A stretch of DNA of 64,000 nucleotides from Olsenella sp. kh2p3. Its GTDB lineage: Bacteria > Actinomycetota > Coriobacteriia > Coriobacteriales > Atopobiaceae. A program made the translations under genes and the position numbers. The notes under the pieces are model-generated. The model was given only the letters and a program-made list of their open reading frames with translations, was not told the DNA's origin and did no database searches. How positions within the stretch are numbered: the stretch's first letter is position 1; each line of letters starts with the position of its first letter. The stretch lies in contig FPKD01000001.1 of NCBI GenBank assembly GCA_900119625.1, positions 186,001-250,000 on the forward strand, read 5' to 3'. This document shows positions 15,777 through 24,459 of this stretch, piece by piece.

Positions 15777-15861
15777 AGAACTCAACTCCCTTCGCTTCCC
15801 CATCTCGCCAGGTAAAGCAGATCCGCCATTGATCATTGACGCGAATGCTATAGAGCCTATC
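15760..15861 (-). pseudogene. HigB toxin remnant (C-terminal third only)
   Basis: Reading the minus strand in the frame ending at the stop 15760-15762 gives LYSIRVNDQWRICFTW then RDGEAKGVEFCDYHS. This is the conserved end of HigB toxins (Y-S-I-R-I-N-D-Q-W-R-I-C-F ... E-I-x-D-Y-H). Upstream, the toxin's N-terminal two thirds are absent: homology stops about 15 bases before the stop codon of the U32 peptidase gene, and the frame has no start codon. The breakpoint shows a deletion that joined the peptidase 3' end to the toxin tail. The fragment should be non-toxic. Confidence 0.85.
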
Positions 15862-15874
15862 GCTCGCGGAGATC

Positions 15875-17056
15875 TTACACCCGCGCGCAGAGCAGGTCGA
15901 GCGGCTCCACAGCAAAGGGAAGCCTCACCTGATAGAGCTCGCCATTGGTGACGAGAGGCGAGTCCAGCTCAAAGCTTCGCACCGGCTGGCCGGGCGAGAG
16001 CACCTCAAGCTCGCCGCCGGCGTCAGCACGGTTGCGGCAACGGACGCAAGCGACGCACGCACCGTCCGCGCCAGCCGAGGCCTGCTCCACCACGCCCACG
16101 AGGCGCCTCTCGCGCTGGTAGTCCACCCTGCCCGGGTTTTGCTGGGGTTCTCCCAGGTAGAAGCCCGTTGAGTACGGGCGATGGCTCACGAGGTCCAGCT
16201 CCTGACGCCACGGTCGAGCGTCCTCGCCGTCCAGCACGTGGCGGTAGGCGTTGGTCACCGCCGCCGCGTAATAGGCGCCCTTCGAGCGACCCTCCAGCTT
16301 GATGGCGTCAACGCCCGCCGCGCGCAGGTCACCAAGGTGCTCGATCATGCAGAGGTCATTCGACGAGAGCAGGTAGCTCGCACGGCCATCCTGCTCAACC
16401 GGCAGCACCGCCCCAGACCTCTCCTCCGTGAGCGACCACGCCCAGCGACAGGGCTGCGCGCAGGCTCCGTGGACGGCGGAGCGCCCTGGCCCCATGAGCC
16501 CTGCCGAGAGCAGGCACCGCCCGGAGTACGCCATGCACATCGAGCCGTGCGCGAATGCCTCAAGCTCGAGCTCCCCCGTCACGCGGCGCCGCAGCTCGGC
16601 GATCTGTCCAAGCGTCATCTCGCGGGCGAGAACCACGCGCCTGGCCCCAAGCCGCGCGTACTCCTCGGCCGCGGCGGCGCTCATGACCGATGCCTGCGTT
16701 GAGACGTGCACCGCCACCTGCGGCGCGTACCTGCGCGCAAGCGCAATGGCGCCGAGGTCGGCCACGATCACCGCGTCTGCGCCGGCCTCTGCCAGAAGCG
16801 AGAAGAACGCCGGCAGCGCGTCTGCGTCCCTATCGGTCATGACCGTGTTCACGGTCACGTGGACCGCAACGCCCCGCACGTGCGCGTAGGCCACCGCCCT
16901 TATCAGTTCCTCGTTCGAGAAGTTCCGGCTTCCGGCACGCATGCCCCAGTGCTGGCCACCCAGATAGACGGCGTCTGTGCCAAAGTGGATGGCCTCGCGC
17001 AGCTGCTCCGGGCCGCCAGCAGGTGCCAGAAGCTCCATGGGAATCCGCTCGCCCAT
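15875..17056 (-). CDS. U32 family peptidase-like protein
   Basis: 393 residues from ATG 17056. The U32 signature is clear: EAFAHGSMCMAYSGRCLLS with its paired cysteines, preceded by MELLAPAGGPEQLREAIHFG at the N terminus. Other members act in tRNA hydroxylation (TrhP), ubiquinone hydroxylation or collagen degradation; this one most resembles the tRNA-modification/peptidase group, but the substrate is not deducible. ATG at 17038 (MELLAPAGG) is an alternative start. It follows a low-molecular-weight phosphatase gene by 2 bp, so the two are co-transcribed. Its 3' end abuts the higB remnant. Confidence 0.9.
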   Translation of the reverse strand: MGERIPMELLAPAGGPEQLREAIHFGTDAVYLGGQHWGMRAGSRNFSNEELIRAVAYAHVRGVAVHVTVNTVMTDRDADALPAFFSLLAEAGADAVIVADLGAIALARRYAPQVAVHVSTQASVMSAAAAEEYARLGARRVVLAREMTLGQIAELRRRVTGELELEAFAHGSMCMAYSGRCLLSAGLMGPGRSAVHGACAQPCRWAWSLTEERSGAVLPVEQDGRASYLLSSNDLCMIEHLGDLRAAGVDAIKLEGRSKGAYYAAAVTNAYRHVLDGEDARPWRQELDLVSHRPYSTGFYLGEPQQNPGRVDYQRERRLVGVVEQASAGADGACVACVRCRNRADAGGELEVLSPGQPVRSFELDSPLVTNGELYQVRLPFAVEPLDLLCARV

Positions 17057-17058
17057 CG

Positions 17059-17589
17059 CTAGCGGACCTCGCCCTTGTCCTTGGCCAGCAGCTTCTTGAG
17101 CATCGCCGTGCAGCCGGCCATCACGTCGTCGAAGGTGGCATCGAAGTTGCCCGTGTACCAAGGGTCTGCCACGTCGCGGGGGTGGCCGGTCCAGTCCATG
17201 AGCAGCGAGACCTTGTGCAGCGGATCAGCCTCGTGCACGAGCTGCGCCGAGACGGGCGGCCACGAGAAGCCCATGCCCCTCTCGCCCAGAAGCAGCCGGT
17301 ACATGCCGTCGTAGTTGTCTTTGTCCATGCCAACGATGTAGTCGAAGCGGTCGTAGTCCCTTGGCCCCATCTGACGGGCGGCGTGGTGGCCACAGGGGAT
17401 GCCCGCCCGACGCAGGCGCTCGCGCGTGTCGGGGTGGACGTCGTTGCCAAGCTCCTCGCGGCTTGTCGCGGCAGAGTCAATTTCGAAGTCTCCCTCGCGG
17501 CCGGCGCGACGTACCAGCTCCTCCATCACGAACTGGGCCATGGTCGAGCGGCAGATGTTGCCGTGGCAGACGAACAGGATACTCGGCAC
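17059..17589 (-). CDS. Low-molecular-weight protein tyrosine phosphatase
   Basis: 176 residues from GTG 17589. The P-loop CHGNICRS (C-x5-R) lies at the N terminus as in all LMW-PTPs, and the general-acid loop DPWYTGNFDATFDDV near the C terminus. The usual length is 150-165, so it is slightly long. It removes phosphate from tyrosine; in bacteria such enzymes often control exopolysaccharide synthesis or arsenate reduction. AAAGGA precedes GTG 17595 and 17589; spacing favours 17589. It shares a transcript with the U32 gene. Confidence 0.92.
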   Translation of the reverse strand: MPSILFVCHGNICRSTMAQFVMEELVRRAGREGDFEIDSAATSREELGNDVHPDTRERLRRAGIPCGHHAARQMGPRDYDRFDYIVGMDKDNYDGMYRLLLGERGMGFSWPPVSAQLVHEADPLHKVSLLMDWTGHPRDVADPWYTGNFDATFDDVMAGCTAMLKKLLAKDKGEVR

Positions 17590-17610
17590 GATCACGATTC
17601 CTTTCACAAC

Positions 17611-17652
17611 AAAAGTGCTGGCAGACAACGGCAATTGCCTGTCAGCACTTTA
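17611..17652 (-). terminator. Intrinsic terminator after zinc-ribbon gene
   Basis: AAAGTGCTG-x-CAG on one side pairs with CTG-x-CAGCACTTT on the other (17612-17624 with 17639-17651), followed on the minus strand by TTTTGTTG. It ends the transcript of the gene at 17716-19146 and lies just before the phosphatase start. Confidence 0.75.
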
Positions 17653-17715
17653 CACCCAAGCAGGGACGGCCCCCGAGGGCGCGATGACGAGCATCGCGCC
17701 GCAACCGAACGGCCT

Positions 17716-19146
17716 CTAGCCGACAACCTCGCGGAACACCGTGCCATCAAAGCCAATGCGCGTGACCTCCGCACCAGCGGACCACGCTGTATTGCTGCCA
17801 TACAAAAGAAGGCAGTCGCTGGCGTTGTAAAGCGATGGACCCAAGCCTGCAAAGTCCACGGACAACGCTTTTGAATCGCCACCCGCAAGGGGCACGCCAA
17901 CAAGGCTCAGCAGCCCTCCATCGTTGCTTTCAATCAAATAGACGTTATCGTCGGCGATGGCACTAAGATAATAATAGTCATGGTAGGACAGCGTCTCCCC
18001 AGTCCACAGAACACTTGGGCTATTGTCTGACGCATCTATTCGCGTTAGCTGGAGCCTCGACGCACCCGAGGAATAGTTGGAGGACGTGCTCTCCATCACG
18101 TAGACATTGCCGTCCTGGACAAGGGGGCCATCCGCAATCTCCGACAGACTGCTCACATAAACCTCCTGCTGATCAGACCCATCCAAGTTCTGGGAGAACA
18201 CGCTGCTGCGCGAATAGCCTCCGGGGTTGTCAACATCTGGCTTGTTGTATTTGTAGTACACCTTGTCCTTCGTTACGAAAAACTCAGCGTAGCCCACGAG
18301 CTGTATGCTGCAGCGTTTTTGCTGGTTTGAGCCGTCCTCATCCATCGTATACACATCGTACGTGTACTCCGAATACCTCGACTCACCAGCCAGGCTCTGC
18401 ACGACATAGTACAGCGTGTGATCGTACAAGTAGAGTCCGCTGATGTAGGAGTATGACCCCGTGCTATTATCCGTCGATGGGATTTCTAGGAGCGTGGTGA
18501 AGCCCGAGCCGTCGGCACCAACCGAGCAAATGGCAAACGAACTACTCAAAGAGCTCGAATAGCGATAGTAGCTCTCCACAAAGAAGAGGGTGTCGCCATC
18601 TTTGTTGAGATACAAGCTTGAATGTAAGTCCGCACTCTCGAGCTTGCTGGTAGGAAGGATGACATCCACCTGCGAACTGCCCTTCTTTGCTCGGCAAAGG
18701 CCACCCTCGCTCTCAGAGTAGAAGTAGTCGTAGTCGGAATCGCTTACGGTAGGAGCACTCTGCCCATAATTCGAAGGGGTATTCCCGCACTCCGTCCCAT
18801 CTTGGTCTACGTAAGGCGAGGTGTCATTCCCAGACCAGAGAGCGGAGCTCACCATGGTAGCGTCAGACGAAGCCTGGCCGCTGGAAGTCTGGCCGCCGGA
18901 AGCCTGCGACCCCGCGCTCGAAGATGTTCCAATGTGCACAATCCCCAGCAGGTTTGCAGCCAGCACCGCCACCAGCACAACGGCCACAACGGCTATCACT
19001 GCCACCAGAGCTTTCTTCGAACTCTTCTTGGGATACGTGGGTACAGCTGTGCCTGCAGTTGATGCGCCATCTGCCAAGGGCGCTCCGCACGTCTTGCAGA
19101 ACCGGGACCCGTCGGCGTTTTCGGTCCCGCACTTGGGACAAATCAT
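17716..19146 (-). CDS. Zinc-ribbon membrane-anchored protein with extracytoplasmic sensor-like domain
   Basis: 476 residues. N-terminal zinc ribbon MICPKCGTENADGSRFCKTC with two CxxC knuckles, then a single membrane helix (about residues 45-70, ALVAVIAVVAVVLVAVLAAN), a Ser/Gly linker and a large outside domain. The outside domain contains repeated Tyr-rich beta strands such as YSYISGLYLYDHTLYYVVQS and TKDKVYYKYNKPDV, resembling the DUF5050/beta-propeller-like domains found in Firmicutes and Coriobacteriia. Role unknown; the layout suggests a cytoplasmic zinc domain coupled to a cell-surface domain. It is divergent from a second zinc-ribbon gene at 19380 with 233 bp between them. Codon use is less GC-rich than in neighbours. 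Confidence 0.75.
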   Translation of the reverse strand: MICPKCGTENADGSRFCKTCGAPLADGASTAGTAVPTYPKKSSKKALVAVIAVVAVVLVAVLAANLLGIVHIGTSSSAGSQASGGQTSSGQASSDATMVSSALWSGNDTSPYVDQDGTECGNTPSNYGQSAPTVSDSDYDYFYSESEGGLCRAKKGSSQVDVILPTSKLESADLHSSLYLNKDGDTLFFVESYYRYSSSLSSSFAICSVGADGSGFTTLLEIPSTDNSTGSYSYISGLYLYDHTLYYVVQSLAGESRYSEYTYDVYTMDEDGSNQQKRCSIQLVGYAEFFVTKDKVYYKYNKPDVDNPGGYSRSSVFSQNLDGSDQQEVYVSSLSEIADGPLVQDGNVYVMESTSSNYSSGASRLQLTRIDASDNSPSVLWTGETLSYHDYYYLSAIADDNVYLIESNDGGLLSLVGVPLAGGDSKALSVDFAGLGPSLYNASDCLLLYGSNTAWSAGAEVTRIGFDGTVFREVVG

Positions 19147-19379
19147 GCCAGCCTCGCTCTCAATAATTGTCCGGGATTCCCCAACCGTCTACTGAAGAAT
19201 GGTATCAGCACAAAACCACGCGTCTGTTGCGCAACAAAAGCTTACGTGCGGCAAACGAAGCAAAGTCTGAAAAAGTGCCACCGGGGCATTTGTCTCTCCT
19301 AAAGGTTGCGCAACGAACGCCAAGGCATTGGGCGATAATCTTGCCGTGGCATTTGAAGTTGACCTAAGGAGGACTTGCC

Positions 19380-20327
19380 ATGTTCTGTCCAAAATGCGGA
19401 ACGAAGAACGTCGACGGAGCGAAGTTCTGCCAGAAGTGCGGCCAGCCTTTAACGCAGAGTAGCGCTACCGGCACGCAGCCAATTCCAAACGCCAACCACG
19501 CGACACAGGTCAACAGCCAGATGCCTAACGCCGGGTCCTTTGGCGCAAACCCTGCCGTACCTCCCTATACGCCAGCCACCGGAGCAAGCACCATGGGCAC
19601 GGCCGTTAAGCCAAAGAGCAAGGTTCCCATGTTAGCAATCATTGGCGCCATTGCAGTGGCAGCAGTCCTCCTTGTTGTGTTCTTGGTTCTCCCCGCGATA
19701 GGCTCCTCCAACGGGGCGCTTGGGAAAGTGATGAGCGGGGATTCCGGTGCGCTCTCTTCTGCGACCAAGGCAAACGTCGCCGACGAGCCGGTCTACTTCT
19801 CTAGTCAGGACGCCGCCAAGCTTATCCAAGAGAAGGTGAACTCTGGGCTGAGCAGCTACGGCAGCAGCCTCTCTCTAAGCGATGACGACGTAAAGACGCT
19901 GGACGGCCAGTGGGCGCTCGTAAACATCAGCCCCTCGGGTAGCGTCACCGAGCAGAGCACGGGCTGCGTCGCGTACGCAACGATCACCAAGAAGACCGAC
20001 TTCAAGGCCAAGGACCTCGCCGATTGCATGAGCAAGGCAGGCATTTCAAGTGACCACGTAGTCTCCGCAAGCGCTAATTCAGACCTCGCCCATCAAGTGC
20101 TCTCGAACTTCAGCCTGAGCTCGCTGGCCTCTCAGGCCCAGGGCATGTGCCTGGCGGCGGGAGAAAACAAGGACTACTTTGCGGTTGCCGCATCCTTCAC
20201 GTTCTCCAACTACACCGAGGTAGTGATTTTCTCGGCCACCCCGGACTTCGTCTCGGGCACCGGCAGCAGCCAGTCGAACTTCAAGAGCGCGTATCAGCAG
20301 CTCGTCTCCGACATCTACGTGAAGTAG
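19380..20327 (+). CDS. Zinc-ribbon membrane protein, unknown function
   Basis: 315 residues from ATG 19380, with AAGGAGG seven bases upstream. The N terminus MFCPKCGTKNVDGAKFCQKC is nearly the same zinc ribbon as in the divergent gene, followed by a Pro/Ala/Asn linker, one membrane helix (MLAIIGAIAVAAVLLVVFLV) and an outside domain of about 190 residues that I do not recognise. It is followed after 33 bp by the ABC transporter gene, so it may be an accessory part of that transporter (inference). Confidence 0.75.
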   Translation: MFCPKCGTKNVDGAKFCQKCGQPLTQSSATGTQPIPNANHATQVNSQMPNAGSFGANPAVPPYTPATGASTMGTAVKPKSKVPMLAIIGAIAVAAVLLVVFLVLPAIGSSNGALGKVMSGDSGALSSATKANVADEPVYFSSQDAAKLIQEKVNSGLSSYGSSLSLSDDDVKTLDGQWALVNISPSGSVTEQSTGCVAYATITKKTDFKAKDLADCMSKAGISSDHVVSASANSDLAHQVLSNFSLSSLASQAQGMCLAAGENKDYFAVAASFTFSNYTEVVIFSATPDFVSGTGSSQSNFKSAYQQLVSDIYVK

Positions 20328-20360
20328 GAGCAGCGCGCTTGACGCTTTAGGGAAGCCCCA

Positions 20361-23138
20361 ATGATTCAAGCTGAGTCGATCACAAAGCGCTACGGGAGCC
20401 AGCTCGTTCTGAGCCGGCTCTCGCTTTCTTTTGGCAGCCGTGGACTCGTGGCGATTCTCGGCCGCTCAGGATGCGGAAAGACAACGCTGCTCAACATCCT
20501 TGGGGGGCTTGAGCATGACTACGAAGGCTCGCTTCAGATAGACGGCATGGCATCCTCCACACTTGACGAGAAGGACTGGGATGCCTATCGAAGCAATCTT
20601 GTGGGCTTCGTATTCCAGGACGCTCACCTGGTGGATTATCTCAACGTTGCCGACAACGTGCGGTTGGCGCTTGACATGGCTCAAGATCACGAATCGCTTG
20701 CGCACGATAATGCTGACGAGCCTGTGCAGCGCGCGCTCGACGAGGTGGGGCTTTCGGGGCTTGAATCGCACATGCCCTCCGAGCTCTCTGGCGGACAGGC
20801 ACAGCGCGTAGCCGTTGCGCGAGCACTCGTGAAAAATCCCCGAGTGATACTCGCCGACGAACCCACCGGAGCGCTTGACATTCAAAGCAGCCGGCAGGTC
20901 ATGGACCTTCTCGCTCAAGCGTCAAAATCACGCCTGGTCATCGTGGTAACCCACAACCGCGAGCTTGCCCATGAGTATGCGGGTCGCGTCATCGAGCTCG
21001 GCGAGCACTGCGTGGTTAGCGACACCAAGCCTGGAGAAGGGCCACCTACCGAGAAGCCCGAGCCGCAGGAGACCCCAGAGCCAGAGTCGACAGGCGCGGA
21101 AGCCGGGCTCGCATTCCACAAACCGCAGCAGCGCAGCAGGCTCATTCGCAGTACAGCCCTCAGCCACATGCGCAACAAGCGGCAGCGGGCAATCATCACA
21201 ACCGTGGTGGCCGCGTTGGGCATCATGGGCATGTGCCTTGCGCTTTCGGTGCAGGACGGCGCACGCGCCTACACGCGTCAGGTAGCGGCAACCACTCTGG
21301 CTACAAATCCCATCGTGATACAGCAGAACGGCACAGCTGCCGCAATATCCCAAGTCGCGATCAACGATGTTGACAGCACTTCCGGGACAGACGAAACCCC
21401 AACTGAGGTGACAACCTCCCCCATCGCCGAAGACGTGACCTTTGCCGCACTCCAGGGAAGCCGCGCCAGCGACCTGCAAGAGTTTCTGTGGTACGTAAAC
21501 TCAGCCCAGTCAAGCATCTGGAACAATGCATATGACGTGCAGGTCGGCTATGACGAACCGCTGGACCTCTATGACTCTGCGGGAACCTGCATTGTGGACG
21601 ATGGCTCCGCGACGCTGCTGAAGAACCTCTCGCTGAGTCACGTGTTTGGGAGCGACGGAGAAGATGCGCTCTCGAACGTGCTTCCAGACCCAACGTCCCT
21701 CGTGCGCGAGCTTCCGTACAACGAGCATACCGGCAAGAGCCCGTATGAGCTTCTCGCCGGAAAGATGCCAACGGAGTATGACGAGGCGGTCATCATTACC
21801 GACCGGCAAGGTCGCGTTTCCGACTACTTCCTCTATGCGACCGGCATCGCGGACCTTCAGGCATTAAAGGACGTGTCAGCCGACCTCCTCCTGAACAAGC
21901 AGGACACACAGATCCCGGGGATCAGCGATTCATATTCGTTCGATGACCTGCTCGGGCGCGAGTTCACCATCATGCCTGCTTGCGACTATTACGTACAAAG
22001 AGGCAGCGGCTGGACGAAGGTCACACAAGGCAGCAGCCAAATGGACCAGGCGCTAGCGAACGCCCCCAAACTCAAGATTGTGGGGATCGTGCGCGAGTCC
22101 GCCGAGATTAAAGACGTTGCAGAAACCGGAGCAATCGGATACAGCTCGGCGCTCATTCCCTGGCTTGTCGAGCACTGCAATCAGAGCGAGGTCGCAGTTG
22201 CCCAGAAGGCATCGCCAGATGTGGACGTCTTTACCGGGCGGAAGTTCTCGGAAGAATCGCGAGGTTCCAAGCAGGCTGCTGAGGCCGCTCGGGCGCGCGG
22301 GGCATTTCGTGCGGTAGTGGACGAGACGGAGCTTTCCTCCGCCAAGCGAGCCTACATCGATAGTCTAAGCGACGAGCAGGTCGTTGCTCTGCGAGAGCAC
22401 TTCAAGGACTACTTTGATGAAAACGGCAACCTCACCATTAGCGCAGAGGACGTGGCAACGGTTTCTGCCCTCTCTGACGAAGACTTCGTGCATGACATCG
22501 AGTCCATCGCACCACCCACGCTGAACAGCGCATATGCTCAGAACATGGAAGAGTTGGGCGCAGCCGATATAGACAAGCCAACCTCCATACGCATCTATCC
22601 CGCTGGGGTCGACGAGCGAACGCAGATTGTGCACGAGATCGACAGCTTCAATTCGAACGTCGTGGGCGACGACTCGGCACCACTGAGCTACGAGGACATG
22701 AGCCAGCGCGGGGTCGAGCAGGTGACCAAAGTAGTGGGCGTCGTGAACAACGCTCTTGTCGCGCTCATGGTACTTGCGTTGGCACTGAGCGTGTTCATGC
22801 TGTTCTCGGTGACCTCGGTCGCGGCCATCGAGCGTCGTGCTGAAATAGGAACATTACGGGCGCTCGGAGCCACCAGGCGTGACATTGTCAAGCTGTTTAG
22901 CTGGGAGAACGCCCTGATTGGCCTCATTGCAGGCTGTGTAGGTTCGCTTGCCGCGCTCATTGCCAGCTTCCCGCTGTCCTACACAATTGCAAACCTTACC
23001 GGGGAGACACGCCTGGTATCTCCCACCCCATGGACCGTCATTCCCGCCTTGGCGGTGGGCATTATCCTTGCTGTGCTCTCGGGTCTCGTACCCGCAATCC
23101 GCGCCGCGCGCAAGGACCCTGTGCAAGCGCTTCGATAG
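20361..23138 (+). CDS. ABC transporter ATPase-permease fusion (MacB/FtsX type)
   Basis: 925 residues. The N-terminal ABC domain has Walker A GRSGCGKTTLLN, signature LSGGQAQRVAVARAL and Walker B VILADEPTGALD. After a Pro/Glu linker (about 215-250) a membrane helix (IITTVVAALGIMGMCLAL) leads into a large extracytoplasmic domain of about 450 residues, and the C terminus is an FtsX domain with three helices (RRAEIGTLRALGATRRDIV, LIGLIAGCVGSLAAL). The 1 + 3 helix layout with one large outside domain is the type VII (MacB-like) ABC fold, which does mechanotransmission, lipoprotein release or peptide export/resistance rather than classical import. It probably dimerises. The gene starts 33 bp after the zinc-ribbon gene, likely in one operon. 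Confidence 0.9.
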   Translation: MIQAESITKRYGSQLVLSRLSLSFGSRGLVAILGRSGCGKTTLLNILGGLEHDYEGSLQIDGMASSTLDEKDWDAYRSNLVGFVFQDAHLVDYLNVADNVRLALDMAQDHESLAHDNADEPVQRALDEVGLSGLESHMPSELSGGQAQRVAVARALVKNPRVILADEPTGALDIQSSRQVMDLLAQASKSRLVIVVTHNRELAHEYAGRVIELGEHCVVSDTKPGEGPPTEKPEPQETPEPESTGAEAGLAFHKPQQRSRLIRSTALSHMRNKRQRAIITTVVAALGIMGMCLALSVQDGARAYTRQVAATTLATNPIVIQQNGTAAAISQVAINDVDSTSGTDETPTEVTTSPIAEDVTFAALQGSRASDLQEFLWYVNSAQSSIWNNAYDVQVGYDEPLDLYDSAGTCIVDDGSATLLKNLSLSHVFGSDGEDALSNVLPDPTSLVRELPYNEHTGKSPYELLAGKMPTEYDEAVIITDRQGRVSDYFLYATGIADLQALKDVSADLLLNKQDTQIPGISDSYSFDDLLGREFTIMPACDYYVQRGSGWTKVTQGSSQMDQALANAPKLKIVGIVRESAEIKDVAETGAIGYSSALIPWLVEHCNQSEVAVAQKASPDVDVFTGRKFSEESRGSKQAAEAARARGAFRAVVDETELSSAKRAYIDSLSDEQVVALREHFKDYFDENGNLTISAEDVATVSALSDEDFVHDIESIAPPTLNSAYAQNMEELGAADIDKPTSIRIYPAGVDERTQIVHEIDSFNSNVVGDDSAPLSYEDMSQRGVEQVTKVVGVVNNALVALMVLALALSVFMLFSVTSVAAIERRAEIGTLRALGATRRDIVKLFSWENALIGLIAGCVGSLAALIASFPLSYTIANLTGETRLVSPTPWTVIPALAVGIILAVLSGLVPAIRAARKDPVQALR

Positions 23139-23268
23139 CGCAGAAACGCCCCCGGACCTGCTCGCGAGTTACGAAATCAGCACCCTCAAGCAGAGCTGCC
23201 ACCTTGCGCCTCGGCGGACCGCTGCGCACTGCTAGGATTGCAGAAGCAAACTGCGAAGGGAGGCTGCG

Positions 23269-23559
23269 GTGGACGAGGCAGACGATAAGGACCGGGCGAG
23301 ACAGGCGCTCGCACGGGCGGCGCAGCGCTGCGGCTGGCCCGCGGAGTTTGGCGAGGCTCTCGCCCTCTACCTGGGCTCCGTTGGCGCGATGGAACGCATG
23401 GCGGCCTACCTTGCGCAGGCGCGGCCCCAGTCGATGGAGGAGGCCGCCGACGAGGCAGTTACCATCGTCGAGCAGCGCGATGCCTGGATAGAGCGGAAGA
23501 AGGGCGAGTACTACAACGCCAAAATCACCGAGTTCTACAACCGCGAGCGCGATGAGTAG
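23269..23559 (+). CDS. Small conserved-looking hypothetical protein
   Basis: 96 residues from GTG 23269, with GGGAGG six bases upstream. Charged and mostly helical, with no membrane segment: WPAEFGEALALYLGSVGAME and QRDAWIERKKGEYYNAKITE. I do not recognise a family. It overlaps the tyrosine phosphatase start by 8 bp, so the two are translationally coupled and may act together. Confidence 0.65.
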   Translation: MDEADDKDRARQALARAAQRCGWPAEFGEALALYLGSVGAMERMAAYLAQARPQSMEEAADEAVTIVEQRDAWIERKKGEYYNAKITEFYNRERDE

Positions 23560-24361
23560 AGAAGGCACAGGCATGCTGGGCTGGTTCCGCAAGCAAGGCA
23601 ACGGGAGCTCCACCGGGCTAAAGCCCACCAAGGGCGGGCAGCTCCTTCCCGTGGGTGACAACTGCCGCGACCTGGGCGGCTATCCCCTACCGGCGGGCCT
23701 CGGTCGCGCTGCCGGAGCAACCACGCTCACCCATCGCTTCCTGCGTTCTGGCTCCACCTCGACGCTCTCGCGCAAAGAGGCCCACTACCTGCGCGAATAC
23801 GGCGTCACGCGTGTGGTTGACCTGAGAAGCACCTCGGAGTGCGCCAGCTCGCCGGACATCTTTGCCTCCTACCCCGGCGTCACCTACACAAACGTGCCGC
23901 TCCTTGGCGTCAATCTGCACGACCCCAAGCTGCGGCTCCCCGGGGACACGCGCGATTACCTCGCGTCCGGCTACCTCAGGATGCTCGACAACCACGAGGC
24001 CGTGCGCCGGATCTTCTCGGCCTTTGCCGAGGCGGCACCCGAGGAGTGCGTGCTCTACCACTGCGCAGCCGGAATGGACCGAACCGGCATCACGTCGCTA
24101 CTGCTCCTGGGCCTGTGCAGCGTGGACCGCACGAGCATCGTTGCGGACTACACCTACTCGTTTGCCTCGCGCGAGGAGGTCGACGCCTATATCTACCAGG
24201 GCGTATCTCCCAGCTTCACCACCGTGGACGTGCTGGCCAAGCTCATGGGCTGCGTGTACGACGGCCTGCTCGAGAGCTACGGCTCGGTTGAGGCGTACCT
24301 TCTCGCCTGCGGCGTCAGCAAGTCGCAGCTCGCGCGCGTGCGCGAGCACCTCACGAAATAG
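23552..24361 (+). CDS. Tyrosine-protein phosphatase (dual-specificity-like)
   Basis: 269 residues. The catalytic P-loop is YHCAAGMDRTGI (H-C-x5-R-T) at about residue 170, and the region DNCRDLGGYPLPAGLGR with FLRSGSTSTLSRKEAHYL near the N terminus matches the bacterial Y_phosphatase3 family (Mycobacterium PtpB/MptpB-like, which can act on lipids and phosphoproteins). The Asp two residues before the catalytic Arg (M-D-R-T) is as in that family. It is the last gene of a short plus-strand unit ending in a strong hairpin at 24389-24415. Confidence 0.9.
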   Translation: MSREGTGMLGWFRKQGNGSSTGLKPTKGGQLLPVGDNCRDLGGYPLPAGLGRAAGATTLTHRFLRSGSTSTLSRKEAHYLREYGVTRVVDLRSTSECASSPDIFASYPGVTYTNVPLLGVNLHDPKLRLPGDTRDYLASGYLRMLDNHEAVRRIFSAFAEAAPEECVLYHCAAGMDRTGITSLLLLGLCSVDRTSIVADYTYSFASREEVDAYIYQGVSPSFTTVDVLAKLMGCVYDGLLESYGSVEAYLLACGVSKSQLARVREHLTK

Positions 24362-24388
24362 TGCGGGCAAGCCGACAAGCGCAACGAA

Positions 24389-24415
24389 AAGCCCCGGCGC
24401 ACCGGCGCCGGGGCT
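24389..24415. terminator. Strong terminator hairpin between phosphatase and pgm genes
   Basis: AAGCCCCGGCGC pairs perfectly with GCGCCGGGGCTT around a 3-nt loop. The symmetrical stem could serve both convergent genes. Confidence 0.8.
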
Positions 24416-24430
24416 TCATCAATCTTCTAA

Positions 24431-24459
24431 TGAGACAAAGGGAAACTCCCTTTGTCTCA
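24431..24459. repeat. GAGACAAAGGGA hairpin family, copy 3
   Basis: TGAGACAAAGGGA (24431-24443) and TCCCTTTGTCTCA (24447-24459) are perfect complements with a 3-nt loop AAC. On the minus strand the leading TGA of the palindrome is the stop codon of the phosphosugar mutase gene. Confidence 0.92.
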
